Of a stretch of 64,000 nucleotides of DNA, positions 51,895 through 64,000 are shown one piece after another. A model generated the notes under the pieces. It saw only the letters and a program-made list of their open reading frames with translations, made no database searches and was not told the DNA's origin. The DNA comes from Montifringilla adamsi. Taxonomy: Eukaryota; Chordata; Aves; Passeriformes; Passeridae. How positions within the stretch are numbered: the first letter of the stretch is position 1; the number at the start of each line of letters is the position of its first letter. The translations under genes were made by a program, and so were the position numbers. The DNA is taken from assembly GCA_017590115.1 (NCBI GenBank), contig JAGGNK010012114.1, forward strand, positions 1,258,248 to 1,322,247. The letters run 5' to 3'.

Positions 51895-54800
51895 CACAAC
51901 AAGCTGGTGCCCAGGCGCTCCTGCCCATGGTCCACCCTTGGTGGGATACCATGTTTCCTAGTACAGTGCTGAAGACAGTAAAAGATCTTTAAGAAAACTT
52001 TGCATGCTCAGTATATTCATGAAGATATCCTTTAAGGTACTTGAAAGTTTTGAAACCTTGACCTAGATAAAATATTTAAATTCATCAGCAAGAGAATGGG
52101 AAAAGCCCAGAGGAGAACATGAGCGTGAAAATTACTAATTCTGATTGCTATCATTTTTTAATATTTTGCCTGTGACTTTCTGTGGGATATCCACAATTTA
52201 TCATCAGGCAACACCAGCACAAAACTGAGTAATAGATCAGCAGTGCAATGTTCATGAGACAAGTCTAGCCTGGTTTGTGAGAGTGCTAAAATTTCCTGTA
52301 ATCTTTGAGAGCAAAGAGAAATAATAGCAGTAATCTTCTACAAAATTCATAGTCAGAGAAAGCCCTGTCTCTTTCTCCAAAGTCACTGCCTTGCTGTCTT
52401 ATTCTTCATCTCCTTCAAACACATTTTTTTAGGAGTTTTTCCTGGGATCTAAAGGTCTGCTTTTTCAGCCTATATAGATACTTGAATTTGCTGAGAAAAA
52501 GATATCTAGCTCTCTGGTTTTTACATTGAGACTTTCAAAGGGTGTGAAGGAGGAAGAAATTCAGTCAGCCTTTTAGTCTTGGATGCTGAACTACACAGGC
52601 TTTCTTATACAAAATTTCTCAACATTAATTCTGTTAGATATTTACCAGATAAGTTAGTATCAAGTTGCAATTAATGGCTGTAGCATTATTTTAATAAAAC
52701 AATGAAATTACCTGTAGAAATATTAATGTACATCCAGACCAACTTTGCTTTTGAAAGAGAAAACTTTGTTCCACATTTAATGTCAGATGACAGCTAGAAT
52801 GGATGCTCTCAACAGCAAGCTTACAGTTAATCCTTCAAATAAATCAAATCACCATCACTACAGAAGGAAAATGCCAATTGTTTGTTCCCTTTGTAGGGAG
52901 CCCTAAAGCATATCCTTTTGCACAAAAATTACAAACATAATTTTTACAGATTTTTACAGAACCAAATAATAAAATAAATAAGATTTTAAGAAAAAAAAAT
53001 TAAATAAAATATTAGAAAATAATACAAAACAAAAGTAAGAAAAGTTAAAAACTAGTAAAACAGACACAATGGTGGTCCATATAGACACTAAGTCATCTAT
53101 AATCAAAATTGCCAAGACAGTTAAGCCTTGCCTTAACTATCACTGCAGCCAGCTATTTTCTCTGCAAATGCAGCAGCAGTGTTAAATTCTTGATGTCTGT
53201 CATCCCTTAAACAGATGAATGAAAGCCATATGTAGCAGAGGGAGGAGCATTTCTCCTAACAAGCCTGCCAGCCAGTGGCTGGGCACACAACAGGAGCAGT
53301 GTTCTGCTCAGCTTCAGAGAGGGCAGGAGGCACTGTGCAAACTTCTTCAGTGGCTATCCTTGTTATTCCCAGTTGTGATTGATAGCATCCTGAGAGGCAT
53401 TGCTAACTATTTCTGATCATAAATACAGCTGCTGCAACATGTAGGCCTTAGGGTGTAAATGACTAGTGTAGAGTATAGTATGTGGACCTGTGAGAAGAGA
53501 TAAGTAATAATTTGGAAGACATATAAATCAAGAATAAAGGATTAAGGAGAGTAAGACTCTACTGAAGTCTTCAAAGTGATCCAAATGGCAGTTACTATAT
53601 CTTTGAATGAGAGACCATCTGGTTTGGCTTGGCAGCAAACTATAAAATTGCACACAAATTAGCCTTTCAAAAGTAAAAAAAAAAATCAGTTTAGATAATG
53701 AGGTAAAACTTCTGCAACACTATTGCCACTGGGTCATGTCACTTTTGTGTAATTTGGGCATGAAAATTAACATCTTATTGAATAAACAAAAACTCACAAA
53801 GGTTAAGAAAAGAGGCAGATAAATATGGTCTTTGGAGGAAAGGGAGGCTACAGACCTCAGCCTGACCTTTGGCCATCTTTTGTTGGAAATGACAAACCCC
53901 AAGGTCAAACATCCACTCAGCCAGAGTTACAGTCTGAGCCCACCCAGGCTCTGATTATAGCTCACTCTAATGCAGGCTCTGCCATGTGGTGGGCTACAGA
54001 CGCCCCTGAGCCCAGGCTGTGTGGTTGCTGCTGAAGAGTCCCCACCAAAATTCACCAAACCTCTAGGCTGGGGGCATATTAGCACCATCCAGGAGAAACA
54101 AGCAGAAAGGTTAATATTCCTAAAATACAGCCTTTCATTCCAAGTAACTTGATTGTGATCCTGGTTTGGTCAGAATAGAGAAAGGAATTCAGATGAGGTG
54201 ACACTGATGTGAAGATTTGATCATCTGTTTGGTACCCATTTTTTCCTATACATTTTCATGATTAATGTGCGGTCTAAGGAAATGCCAATGTTCATCTTAA
54301 TTTTGCTTATTTTTTGGATAAAATTTTATCAGAAACTGAGCTTTCTAAACTCTGACTTAAACATGCTAAAAGATATGCAGCAAATTAAATGCTACAGTGT
54401 TGGTCCATGAACAATGGAAGAGATTCACCTGGGTGAAAAGCTTTTGTCCCCACACAGAAGGAAGGCCTCGTGTTTTTCAGGAAGAAAAATGCCAGAATCT
54501 GGGCATGGTATCTGACAATACACAGGCTTGGGTCCATGGAAAAAAGAACACTGCTGAAAACATAGCTGAAGTCCCAGCTTGGTACACTTCAATAACTGCC
54601 CCAAAGGATTACAACAGCCTCAAGTGAAATTTCTGAGTTTGTGTAACTTTATTGTGCATTTCTATTAGAACTGGTCAAAACTAATCTGTAATTTACACTT
54701 TTGGATGAAAACCACACTGTTTTTTAAATCAACCCTTTTTTTCAGAAATCTATGTTTTGTGTAAATTTTGTGATGATATTTTTGCATCAGTTAAAAAGAA

Positions 54801-55248
54801 ACATATTATGTAAAGTGTTGCTGTTTCTTCCTGAACTGTCTGAATGTGTGCCATCTCAGAATCCTACCAGTCTTCCTGCCAATGGCCCTAAGTCATGGAT
54901 GAGAATATTTTTTTTTAAGGGTTTTTTTGGGTTTTTTCATCAATTGTCAAATGTCATAATGTTTGCTCTGAAAGACAAAATTTTTTTAGCGGCAGAAAAA
55001 TGTCATTTTGTTACTGTTATTGAAATACTGCTGGTCACAATAAAATTAATTGACACAAATCCAGGCTAAAATCTACAATTCTCTCTTCACTTCTCCAATT
55101 GGAAAATAAGATGTGCTTTATTGAAAACTGATTGTACAAAAAAAAAAAACCAATCTGAGTTCTCCTCATTTTTGTCAAAGTGGTCGAGCATCTCTTTCAT
55201 CTCCTTTTACTGGGGCAGTGGAAATGGGGAGACCATTCAAGACAGCTT

Positions 55249-55328
55249 GAAATAGAAATAGGAATAAGAATAGAAACAGAAATTGAAATAGAGAAACAGA
55301 AATAGATATAGAAATAGATAAAAATAGA
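55249..55328. repeat. (GAAATA)n degenerate minisatellite
   Basis: About 80 bp of GAAATA/GAAACA/GATATA-type hexamers on the plus strand, almost free of pyrimidines except T. It is imperfect, so probably old. Confidence 0.85.
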
Positions 55329-57849
55329 CTCTAGAAAAGAGAACACTTTCTAAAAAATTATCTTTACTGAAATAGTGAGCTCATTTTGGAAAATTATGGC
55401 CTAAAAATGGTGCCAGTCACCAACCCATACTGCTATAAAATTCCTTCCATATATTGATAAAAACTAACACCCCGCTTTCCACAGTGAATGCTGATGTGGC
55501 AAAAGCCAAAAGTATATATCAAATATTTTAAAAGACATAAATAGTGACCTTTATGGAACTAGAAGATTAGTCTAGGTAAAAACAGTGAACCTTAGATTTG
55601 CTTACTTCATATGCATTTCAGATGACACTTCACTTAATGTAGGATTACTAGTTTAGGACTGTAATACTGACCACTACTCTATTTGCAAATCCAGGGCTCC
55701 ATTACAGGTCAACAACATGAAGAACAGAACTTCTATGGCCACTATTTCATAGGAACTGGTAGTCATGATAGAACCACTTTTCTCTACTTTGCAGTTCCAC
55801 AAATGAAATCAAAACATCTTCAGAAATACTCTCAGGTCAAATAAATTTGCTTTGTTATACACCAGTAGGTCTCCACACAGAAAGTATCAGGTTGAATTAC
55901 TGATAAAATACAGAATTGTTTATGTACATCTTGCTAAATCCAGGCAACTAATATGCAACGTAGTACAAACAACAAATTTATGAGCTACACATTTTTTGCA
56001 AGATATAGAAAAAAAAAATGTTTTTCTTTGACTCAAATATTCATCTAACTAAACACAATGCACTGCTACACAGCCACTGACAGTGCAAACTTCCCTTTTT
56101 TCACAGCAAAATATTGTCTTTGGGTCTAATTAATGCATTTACACAGAAGTCCCTTTACATTTACTGCAACACTGTTGTGTGTAGACAGCAGCACACAATA
56201 TGCAGGTGGCTCTGCCAATCTGAAAGAGCTACTCACCAATCTTAAAAAAAAAAATATTTAAGAATTGTGATTACACTGGTACTGTGTTATTCTGTCATGC
56301 CTGAAGACCTCCTTAAATCAAAGCTCCTAGTGACATCAATGGCTATCCTGTCTAGGCAAGGACTGATTAACAGCTGTAGGATATCAGTCTTGATATGCAT
56401 ATGACACAAAACAGCTTTTTGCCAGCTACGACTGGATCTTGTGTACAGTTTGCAAAAAGAGCCTCCTGAAAGAACCTGCATTTTAAGACTTTTAACAAGA
56501 ACACTGCTTATTTCCATGCAAGTAGAAAGCACTGCGGTTTTGTGGTTGGTGGCTAACCTTTTGTGGCTTTATCATACTTGTTTTAATATAGGAAAACTTC
56601 TGGCTTTCCTTCTAGCTCCTTTGCTTTATGACATCATTTCTTGATTGTGTCTTGCAGAAAGAATTGACTCAAATCAAGTTACTGTACTCTATATCTATTT
56701 GTTAATTAGAACTTTAAGATGCAACAAATAAAACACACTATCGACTTTTAAATCTTCAATCAAATAAATATTTACAGCTGCAATTTGCCAAAATTATTTA
56801 CCTTTCAATAACAGATCACAAAAAGTATATGTGCTACAGATTCAAGTGAATGCCTTGGCTGTCAACAAACAAATTACAAACAGAAGGAAAAATAAGTGCT
56901 CCGGCTATCGTTACAGGCTATAAATAGCTGATGTGGTTCTACTTTAAAGATGTGTGATCTTCTACATTAGCAGACTTTTTCAATGCATAATTGACCTTGA
57001 GATGGAGAATAACCTCACAGTAGAGTGGCTTTTCTTTTAAAGAACAATGAGTATAGGTATTAGAGGATGTGCCTCTTGTCAATGATCATTGCTGAAATCT
57101 GCCTATACCACACTGGGACAATCAATTTTGTAAATGATTGCAATAATCAAGGAAATTGCCTAATTTATAAATCCTGGCATACAGCATTTTAATGGATTTC
57201 TACATTTTAATGCTGATGCTTTCAAAGCCAAATGAATTGTTGTCCAAGCTGTCACTACACAAAATGATAAAAACATTCAGTCTTGAGGGTAACTACCTCT
57301 CATGGATATTCAGACCATCAGGTACATAATCACTCATTAGGAAACATGTGATGGTTTCCAGTTACAAGCTAATGGCAAAAAAAGCCACAGTTTCCTTACG
57401 AAAGAACCTTCTGGGAGCTGAGGACTAAAATCAGCTGAGAATTACTGAAATAAGACACTAAAAACTTTCCTAGCATCCTTCATCCAATAAGACAGTCCCC
57501 TGTTCTACACCCCACCCTTTTTTTCCATAGGTAAAAATCTAGAATAATCTTATTTCTATGACTAGGAGGCTGATCTAACAACTTTTTGACCACAGATTCT
57601 GTCAGAGCAGACATTGTTCAAACGGAAGGAGAACAAATGCAGGACATGATGCCATGGCTGCAGCTGGTGGGTAATCCTACCTAAACCACCCTCCAACTCA
57701 CTCTCCACCCTGAAGCTGCTTCTGCGGACCTAGTGGTACACGCATTGCTATTCTCAGTTAAACCTTAAGCAATTGATTTCAGCCAATAGTGGGCTGGCAG
57801 TGCTTTACTTACTGCTCAATCTCACTAACCTGACATTTATGGTGTACTG

Positions 57850-58060
57850 ATTGGCCTATGTCAGTGGTGGTGGTTGTAAATTCACTTTGAAAAGCTTTGT
57901 GTTAACAGCCTTCAACCAGGCTCCGAGACGAGTATGAGCAGGCAAGCTGACAATTGCTCGACCTCCTGCCCTTATTACAGTGAGTAAATCAGGCTTTGAG
58001 CCATTAGGCTGGAGCCCGAGGCCTACGCAAAAAGGATTGACATGACTAAAGGTCAACCTC
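57850..58060. promoter_or_regulatory. Repeat-free candidate regulatory segment in the long intron
   Basis: A GC-richer block with about five CpGs in an AT-rich intron and a nuclear-receptor half-site AAAGGTCA (58048-58054 region). No similarity to repeats known to me. Confidence 0.25.
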
Positions 58061-59994
58061 TGTCACACATGTGTAACAATTTGGATAATGGAATTCTGTA
58101 ACTTATCTGGAAAAGGTGCCAAGTGTGTAGAGGGAAGGTATAGCCTGGGCTGAATTTTCCAGCTTTTATGTTAAGGGATTACTTAAAAGTCTGCACTTTA
58201 TGTGCATTTGATGCCGCAGAATCTGGGGGACCAAAGTGTGTAGAGCAGTGGTTGAAGCACTTCTGCAGAATATTGAGTGTTACCACCACCTGGAAAAGCA
58301 CATAGCACTGTTTCGTTTAGTCAAATCTATAATAAATACATTATTGACATCAGGCCCACAACACATTTTGGGCACTTGTATAGGTCATAGAAGTACTGCC
58401 TTTATTTACCAATTTTGAATCAAAAGTCAGTAAAAATAATTACCTATTAATGGTATCATAAATTAATTGCACTTTCAAGCCTTACAAACTAGTCTCATCC
58501 AACAGTGGAAATCACTTTTATAATTAATTAAATTAAAAGGTCAAATGTTTCCATTACACTGGTGCCTAGTCAGCAACTCAGAAAGGTAGTGGTCAAATAA
58601 GGACAGAATTGAGCTTTTATATTTATTTGTGTTCCACTTCAGTATTTTTGCATATTGCATAATGAAATCTCCAAGGTGAGATTATGTGCCATGGAAAAAC
58701 AGATAGTCCCTGCATGATCTAGCAATTCAGAAAATATTTTTTTTTCTGGGAATAGTTGTGTATCCAGACACGTGCATGTTCCATGCAGTCCTCAGAATTC
58801 CTGTTTTCAGTAACACTGTTAAAATTCTGGGGCTGTATCCAACTCCAAACACCAAAGTGTATTCCAAACTTCACTTTGTTCAATAGGAAGAGAATCTCTC
58901 CCCATGCCAAATTAGATTAATTTTGTAGCACATGTGCTTAGGCATGCAATACATACACTCTGTAGACAGAAAAAAAACACACCAAAACCATGGAGATACA
59001 TTAAAATAACACCTAAGAAAGTCTTGTAAAAGTCACAGGTCTTCTAAAAGAAACATCAGGGTTTTTTGTAGCTTTTCTACAAACTGAAATTATTACATAT
59101 AAAGTACCTTCCACACTTGTGATAGCACTAACTTTTTATGGACCTTAAGAAAGGAGCTTGTAACTAATATAAGTTATCTGGGAAAATGTGTTAGTAAGTG
59201 ATCCAGAAATACCCATGATAGAGGTCTGCTTTGTAGATGCTTAGCACAATTTTCTTCTGGGTTACACAAATGGAGCCTTCTTACTGAGCTTACAGCTTAG
59301 CATGCTACTGACCACAACATTAGTGATATTTTCCCACATCATGCGAAATTGAAATCCATGTAAAAATAAAAATTATTGGTCTGTTTCAGTGGAAAATAAA
59401 TGCAAGGGTCATACATCACACAAAATCCTCAGAAATGGCAAAACAAAAAAATAACAGAATGGCACCAGCTGTTACTCTGAATAACTTAAGATACAATAGG
59501 AAAGTAACTAAGGAGTTTTTTCAAGACAAAATTACTTGAATTTCATGCACATGACAAATTTAAAACAGAGCTGACAAGCAGTCTGGAATACTAGATGACG
59601 GATTGTTGAGAAACATAATTTTTACTTTAATAGAACGACAGCATGCACATAATTCTATCCCCCAGTGCTTTTTTGTAACAGCAAATTTAGTCCAAAACTG
59701 CAGCCTTGAGAATCTGGAGAAGAATCTATCACCATAACTGCAATGAGTGCTTCATTTGAAGCGCAAGGATTCTCTGTGCATATTAATTTGTTCCAAAATG
59801 TCCAGTATTGCGGCATGGACCCTGGCCAGTGTACATCCCAGCAAAATGCCTGTCCTGCCTGTTCTTGGTCCAGCAGAAGGCAAAGGCTATGTTTTCTTTT
59901 GCTTCAGTAGAGACACAAGAAGGCCAGTAAGTACCCACATGGTACTTTATTAAGACGGCATGCACACTTTCTTGAGCCAGTTAATTTGGGGGGT

Positions 59995-60039
59995 GAGGGA
60001 GAGGAGGAGAGAAGGAAGGAAGCAGGGGAAGAGAGGGAA
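59995..60039. repeat. Purine-rich (GGA/GAA)n tract
   Basis: 28 consecutive purines (59995-60022), one C, then 16 more purines. A simple GA-rich tract without other structure. Confidence 0.75.
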
Positions 60040-62619
60040 TTTTTTAGGGGAAAAATCAGTTACACAGATTTAGCATTTTCTATTTACTAATGAGCACCCT
60101 GATATATATATATATAAAATTTTGCTCATCCATGTAAAAAGACATTGCATATAATAAAGAATTACCTCCAAAAATGCTAAATTTCAGTTAAGTAAAGTCG
60201 AAAAGAAGTGAAATCATATATTTGACATTTTTAGACTGTTGCAACTAAAAAAAAAAAATATGGTTATTTGACCACTCATGAAAGAAAAAAAAGATATAGC
60301 AAACTCATTATCAAGCACATGAAGAACAGGAAATGATAAGACTGTATCCTTTGATATGTCTGTCAGTAAAAGTTTTTTCATCTAAGCTGCATTTGTAGGG
60401 GAAAAGACCATTTACAAATTAGCTGTTTCCAGAATTCACAGTTTAAAGCTGGGAGCCTGAAAAATTTTGACTACTACAATGCATGCACATTTAAAGCTCA
60501 GTGTTTTATTCTAATAGAATTTAAGTGTATATCGTATACATTCCTTAAGTCTACTCTTATTAAATTTTGATGTTAAACAGAAAGGGGAAACCATGTGCAA
60601 CTAGATTAATTTATCTCCAGGGAGTAAGGACACATTAATAATTGAGATAATGTTTTCATATATGTTGGAATCAAGTGTGCCTTTCCACTTCTTTATTAGA
60701 AAACACATTAGCGGAAAATTATCTCATTCTCATCAGTAAGACCTAATTGCTAAGAAAGTCTCTGTTTCTTTGCAATAACAAAAGGATTATTCTCACTACT
60801 TCAAAATAGAAAAAAAAAAGGGATCAAAAACATTATGAAGCACTGCTGGAATAAATGCCTGTATTACCAAAGAGAATGTTTATTTAATACACCCAGTCCT
60901 GTTTTTGTTTTAAACAAATCAGAGTTTATTGTATTTTTATAAAATACAAGCAAACTCTGGTTATAGAAGTGGGCCAAAGGGGAAAAAAAAGCACTACAGC
61001 TGAAATGACTAATATGTTTGGCTTTCTGAAAGACTGATCTTTCTGTAAGTTATAAAAAATTATCTTGGCCGATTGTGAGAGAGCTCTATAATTTCCCATG
61101 AACACCCATAGGTGTCGAGGCCTGTTGTGAGGTAATGGAATGGTATGTAACTCACTCTGAGCACTGCACATTATGCTCTGTGGATTACATACAAAGCAAA
61201 CATCGAGTGCGTGGTGGGAACACTTGAGCAGACAGGCTGAAGCATATTTCCACAGCATTGAACTATACATCAAATGCAGCGCTTCTGATGTTTCCCACAA
61301 CAAAGAGTATAAAGAAAAAAGCAACCAAAAGAGTGACTACACTTAAAAGTGTTCGCAATAGCCCTTCTGTTTGCCTGGTGTACACAAAGAACTGTAAACT
61401 AAACAAATAAACTCTGAACTAAAACAAATATCTATCAACTTTACATTGCTGAGAGTAAAATAATAAAATGCAATTTTTGACACTAAAAATGCAAAATTCT
61501 CTCCATAAAGTCTATCGAGACCTAATGCTGAACAGCTGATCTGTAGACAGACTTGCATTTGCAGCTGTGTGGGAAATATTGGTGAAAGAGAATGGACTAA
61601 AGTCACAACTTTATAAAGGGACTATGATGAAACATTTATTTATCATTTAGAGTGATTTATTCCACAGTCCTATACCATGTAACTAAATGAATACAGACTA
61701 TTTAGATATATACTGTCATTTGCTTTTACGTATTTTCATAGATCATATTCTGTAAAATTACACTTTCTGATTACTTTCTTTTAATATATTTTTCTTTATT
61801 AAACATTGGTCTTCTGACAGACAAAGTACGCCAAATTGAAAGACAAAACAAATGAGAAACAGCAAAATTTTGGCTAGAGCTTAGAGTATGTGTTTCTTTG
61901 ATAACAGTTTTTGTCATTAACAGAAATAATTCAAGACCATGAGTTGCCCAGCAATACATTATTATTAAATAAAATTGAATTCTTATTTTTAAGATAATTC
62001 CATTAAAATGCATGCATTCATTTTACTAGCCAACAGGAAATCTGTGTTGTGTATTAAGAGCACAAGAGTAATCCCAAACAAAAACTGAGCTGACAAGAAC
62101 TTATGGCCTGAATCTGGTGCATACAGTAGTACTAGTTGTTATTTTTTTCATTAGTATGTTTTTGGGTTATGCTTTTAATTTCTCTAAAACCCCCTGGCTT
62201 CTTTCATTGCTTCAAAACAGTTTTTAAGTTAAACTGAAATATCATAAAAATTCTTGCTTATTACAAAAGGTATTGTCAATACTTGCAACTTTACTTGCAT
62301 AAAACTAATTAATACATTTTAAAAAATTAAACTCATCTTGTAAATATTTATGGACAAATTATCTGACTCAATTTATCTAAATTTCAGTATTTATTGTGAT
62401 ATGTGGATCTCATTTTACTATTATATATTCTGTTAATTTGAGTAGTCTAAACCACAATACCCTTCTTAACAATTACAGCCTCCAACATCATTATAAAGTG
62501 TTCCATAAAAAATATTTGATTGATAACGTATCCCAAAATACTGTAATGATAATCACTGGGCTTTGGTAAGAAAAGGTTAAAATCCATATTGTCAATATCT
62601 GCTGTACAAGAGAAATTCC

Positions 62620-63010
62620 ATCTCCACTGGAGGCAGCAGCAAAACTCCCAATCACTGCAATTCATCCGGTTCTACTGATCACATTCAGGTGTGTTCTGAG
62701 ACTGATCTTTTTAATGTGAAAGTCTTGCCACAATGACGTTTTTGGGCAAATACCTTGAGACAAAGACCCCGGTGTATTTATTATTTGTTTACACTTAGGA
62801 AAAGCATAGGAGCTCCGACTCTTCCACACCCCCAAATATCTTTCAAAGATCCATTCACTTTCACTGTACACACACTGAAGACAGCAAAAATATTCTGCAC
62901 CTTCATGGATTCCTTATATTCTGAAGATTTGGATTTGATGTAGATGAGCAAATACCGCTGATCTATGGGCCTGTTTCTACTGACTGTTGCGGTTAGTTTT
63001 GAGGCAAGCA
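62620..63010. promoter_or_regulatory. Repeat-free candidate regulatory segment near exon A
   Basis: Unique sequence about 0.8-1.2 kb past exon A in transcript direction. It includes the forkhead-type site TGTTTAC (62786-62792) within TATTTGTTTAC. An unusually long minus-strand open frame (63122-62781) crosses it, which may simply reflect low stop density. Confidence 0.3.
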
Positions 63011-63826
63011 GAGATTGCAGCTGCAGAGGACAAAGCAGAACTAAAAAATTATACCTTCCAGTACAAATCAAAGAAGACATTAATGGCAAAAGACTAGGAA
63101 GAGAGTAAGGTCTTTCTGACACACAGGGATTATAGGTTCTTCCTAACAGTTATCACTGTTACCCTCTCTAAGACAGAGACAAATATTTTAAAAAGAAAAA
63201 CCAGCAGCTTTGAGATATCTGAAAGTGGCTTTCACACAAAAGTACTGGAAATCTCCTTAGGGGAATGCAGAGTAGGTACAGGACCAGAGCTGAACTAAAC
63301 TGAACAAGCACTAACTCCACACACTACAAAGGGTCAGGCTGTAGAACAGGGTCCTGGGCTTATTTCAGCAGCTTTTCTTGGACTGGCTGGGGGCCACAGC
63401 AATGGTACAGCTCTCCATCTCAGCCCACATGCACTGCTCTAACATGGTACCGCTGGTGCTATGACCTGAGAGCTGCATCAGCTCTTGTAACTCTGGTCAA
63501 AATATAGAAAGCACTGGGTGTTGTATAAGCTTCAGACTTCTCTGATCAAGACTCTCTACTACACATTACAGCACCTGCCACAGTCAGCTCTTCCATGCCA
63601 ACCAGTTGGAGCTCCGTGCTATCCACCAGTTTTCTGGCTACCTTTTCACAGCAAGGCTTGTGCTTGCACTGGCTACATTTTCAGACCTGCTTACTCGGTT
63701 TATTTGAATTGTGGGTTTGTTTGTTTATCTTCACGGCTAGTTCTGGTGCTAGTACTGCATACAATCACACTCCATGTTTACTTCAAAAATATCAAATTTG
63801 ACAAGGAAGGAAAGATGAAAACTTAC

Positions 63827-64000
63827 TTCCCAGAGATGCTGAGTGTTCCTGATGGCACCTGCTTGAACCTTCTCTGGCAAGAGCAAGATTCCCTGGAAGG
63901 GCCCAATCCAGGTGCCCTGCTGGATCCGTTGTGCCGCACAAATGCCGTAGGCCAGGCCAGGCACCGTGCTGGTGCACAGACACACTTCCCGGGGCAGGTC
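63827..64000 (-). CDS. PRDM6: PRDM6 exon A: start of PR domain (5' end outside window)
   Basis: This is the first PRDM6 exon in the window, 58 codons, open from the window edge. PRDM6 is a nuclear PR/SET-related repressor with C-terminal zinc fingers, known to act in smooth-muscle gene control. The translation begins [15 protein letters not shown] and continues with [19 protein letters not shown], ending NTQHLWE. This is the conserved N-terminal half of the PRDM6 PR domain and matches my memory of mammalian PRDM6 with only a few conservative changes. The donor is GAA|GTAAGT (phase 0), and the next codons (IYDQDG) are in exon B. There is no splice acceptor before the window edge, so the exon continues beyond base 64000, where the N-terminal low-complexity region and promoter should lie. 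Without splicing, the frame would run 20 codons into the intron and stop. The family assignment is very secure. Confidence 0.97.

Larger units (their letters stand above)
24991..63826 (-). other. PRDM6: PRDM6 long intron between exons A and B (38.8 kb)
   Basis: A 38,836-bp intron inside the PR-domain coding region. It carries an old CR1 copy at 29.5-32.15 kb, two opposite-strand CR1 3' ends (36.05 and 46.16 kb), an inverted repeat at 34.25 kb, simple repeats, an isolated GC-rich open frame at 45.1-45.5 kb and several repeat-free segments (for example 57.8-58.1 and 62.6-63.0 kb) that could be regulatory. Apart from CR1 remnants I found no exon of another gene. The large size fits the long first introns expected for developmental regulators. 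Confidence 0.85.

Noticed and set aside
62781..63122. 113-codon minus-strand frame
   Set aside because: No recognisable domain and no supporting splice structure; it overlaps a segment better explained as non-coding candidate regulatory DNA.
1..64000. tRNA, rRNA, CRISPR arrays, bacterial operons or phage genes
   Set aside because: None seen; exon-intron structure and CR1 repeats show this is vertebrate nuclear DNA.

Overview
The window is the interior of one large vertebrate gene, read on the minus strand. Five exons with conventional GT-AG junctions encode, in order, the PR (SET-like) domain, a serine-rich linker and three zinc fingers of PRDM6. PRDM6 is a PR-domain zinc-finger transcriptional repressor known from smooth muscle and vascular biology. 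The organism is almost certainly a bird. Several CR1 LINE copies carry the avian-type 3' end (octamer tail with TCATAGAA/ATTCTATG units followed by a 'CCATGGGCAGGG' block), the introns are AT-rich and compact in repeats, and no mammalian SINEs are seen. Turtles and crocodilians also carry CR1, so the bird call is strong but not absolute.

Layout, following transcription from right to left: exon A 64000-63827 (PR domain start, cut by the window edge); a 38.8-kb intron; exon B 24990-24863; a 3.65-kb intron; exon C 21209-21085; a 3.1-kb intron; exon D 17950-17608 (linker plus the first, degenerate zinc finger); a 10.4-kb intron; exon E 7162-6986 (zinc fingers 2 and 3); then at least 7 kb of the next intron. 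The exons join in frame to 315 codons plus two bases. The N-terminal region and promoter lie beyond base 64000. The last exon (fourth finger and C-terminus) was not found and should lie to the left of base 1.

The rest is intron. It holds CR1 fragments at 11.2-13.2 kb, 20.86-21.0 kb, 29.5-32.15 kb (a decayed copy with endonuclease and reverse-transcriptase remnants), 36.05-36.25 kb and 46.16-46.31 kb. It also holds a possible older CR1-like tail near 49.8 kb, simple repeats and A/T-rich tracts, two clear inverted repeats, a CpG-rich patch beside exon B, and several repeat-free segments that look like candidate regulatory DNA. No second protein-coding gene, tRNA, rRNA or CRISPR array could be supported. 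Almost all other open reading frames are short, unrecognised and best explained by chance or by CR1.

I found no convincing new biological system. The most useful leads are the frame-preserving exon E, the 39-bp perfect hairpin with an octamer site in intron B-C, the CpG/E-box patch next to exon B, the repeat-free candidate enhancers, and the G-quadruplex-bearing 154-codon antisense frame at 45 kb.
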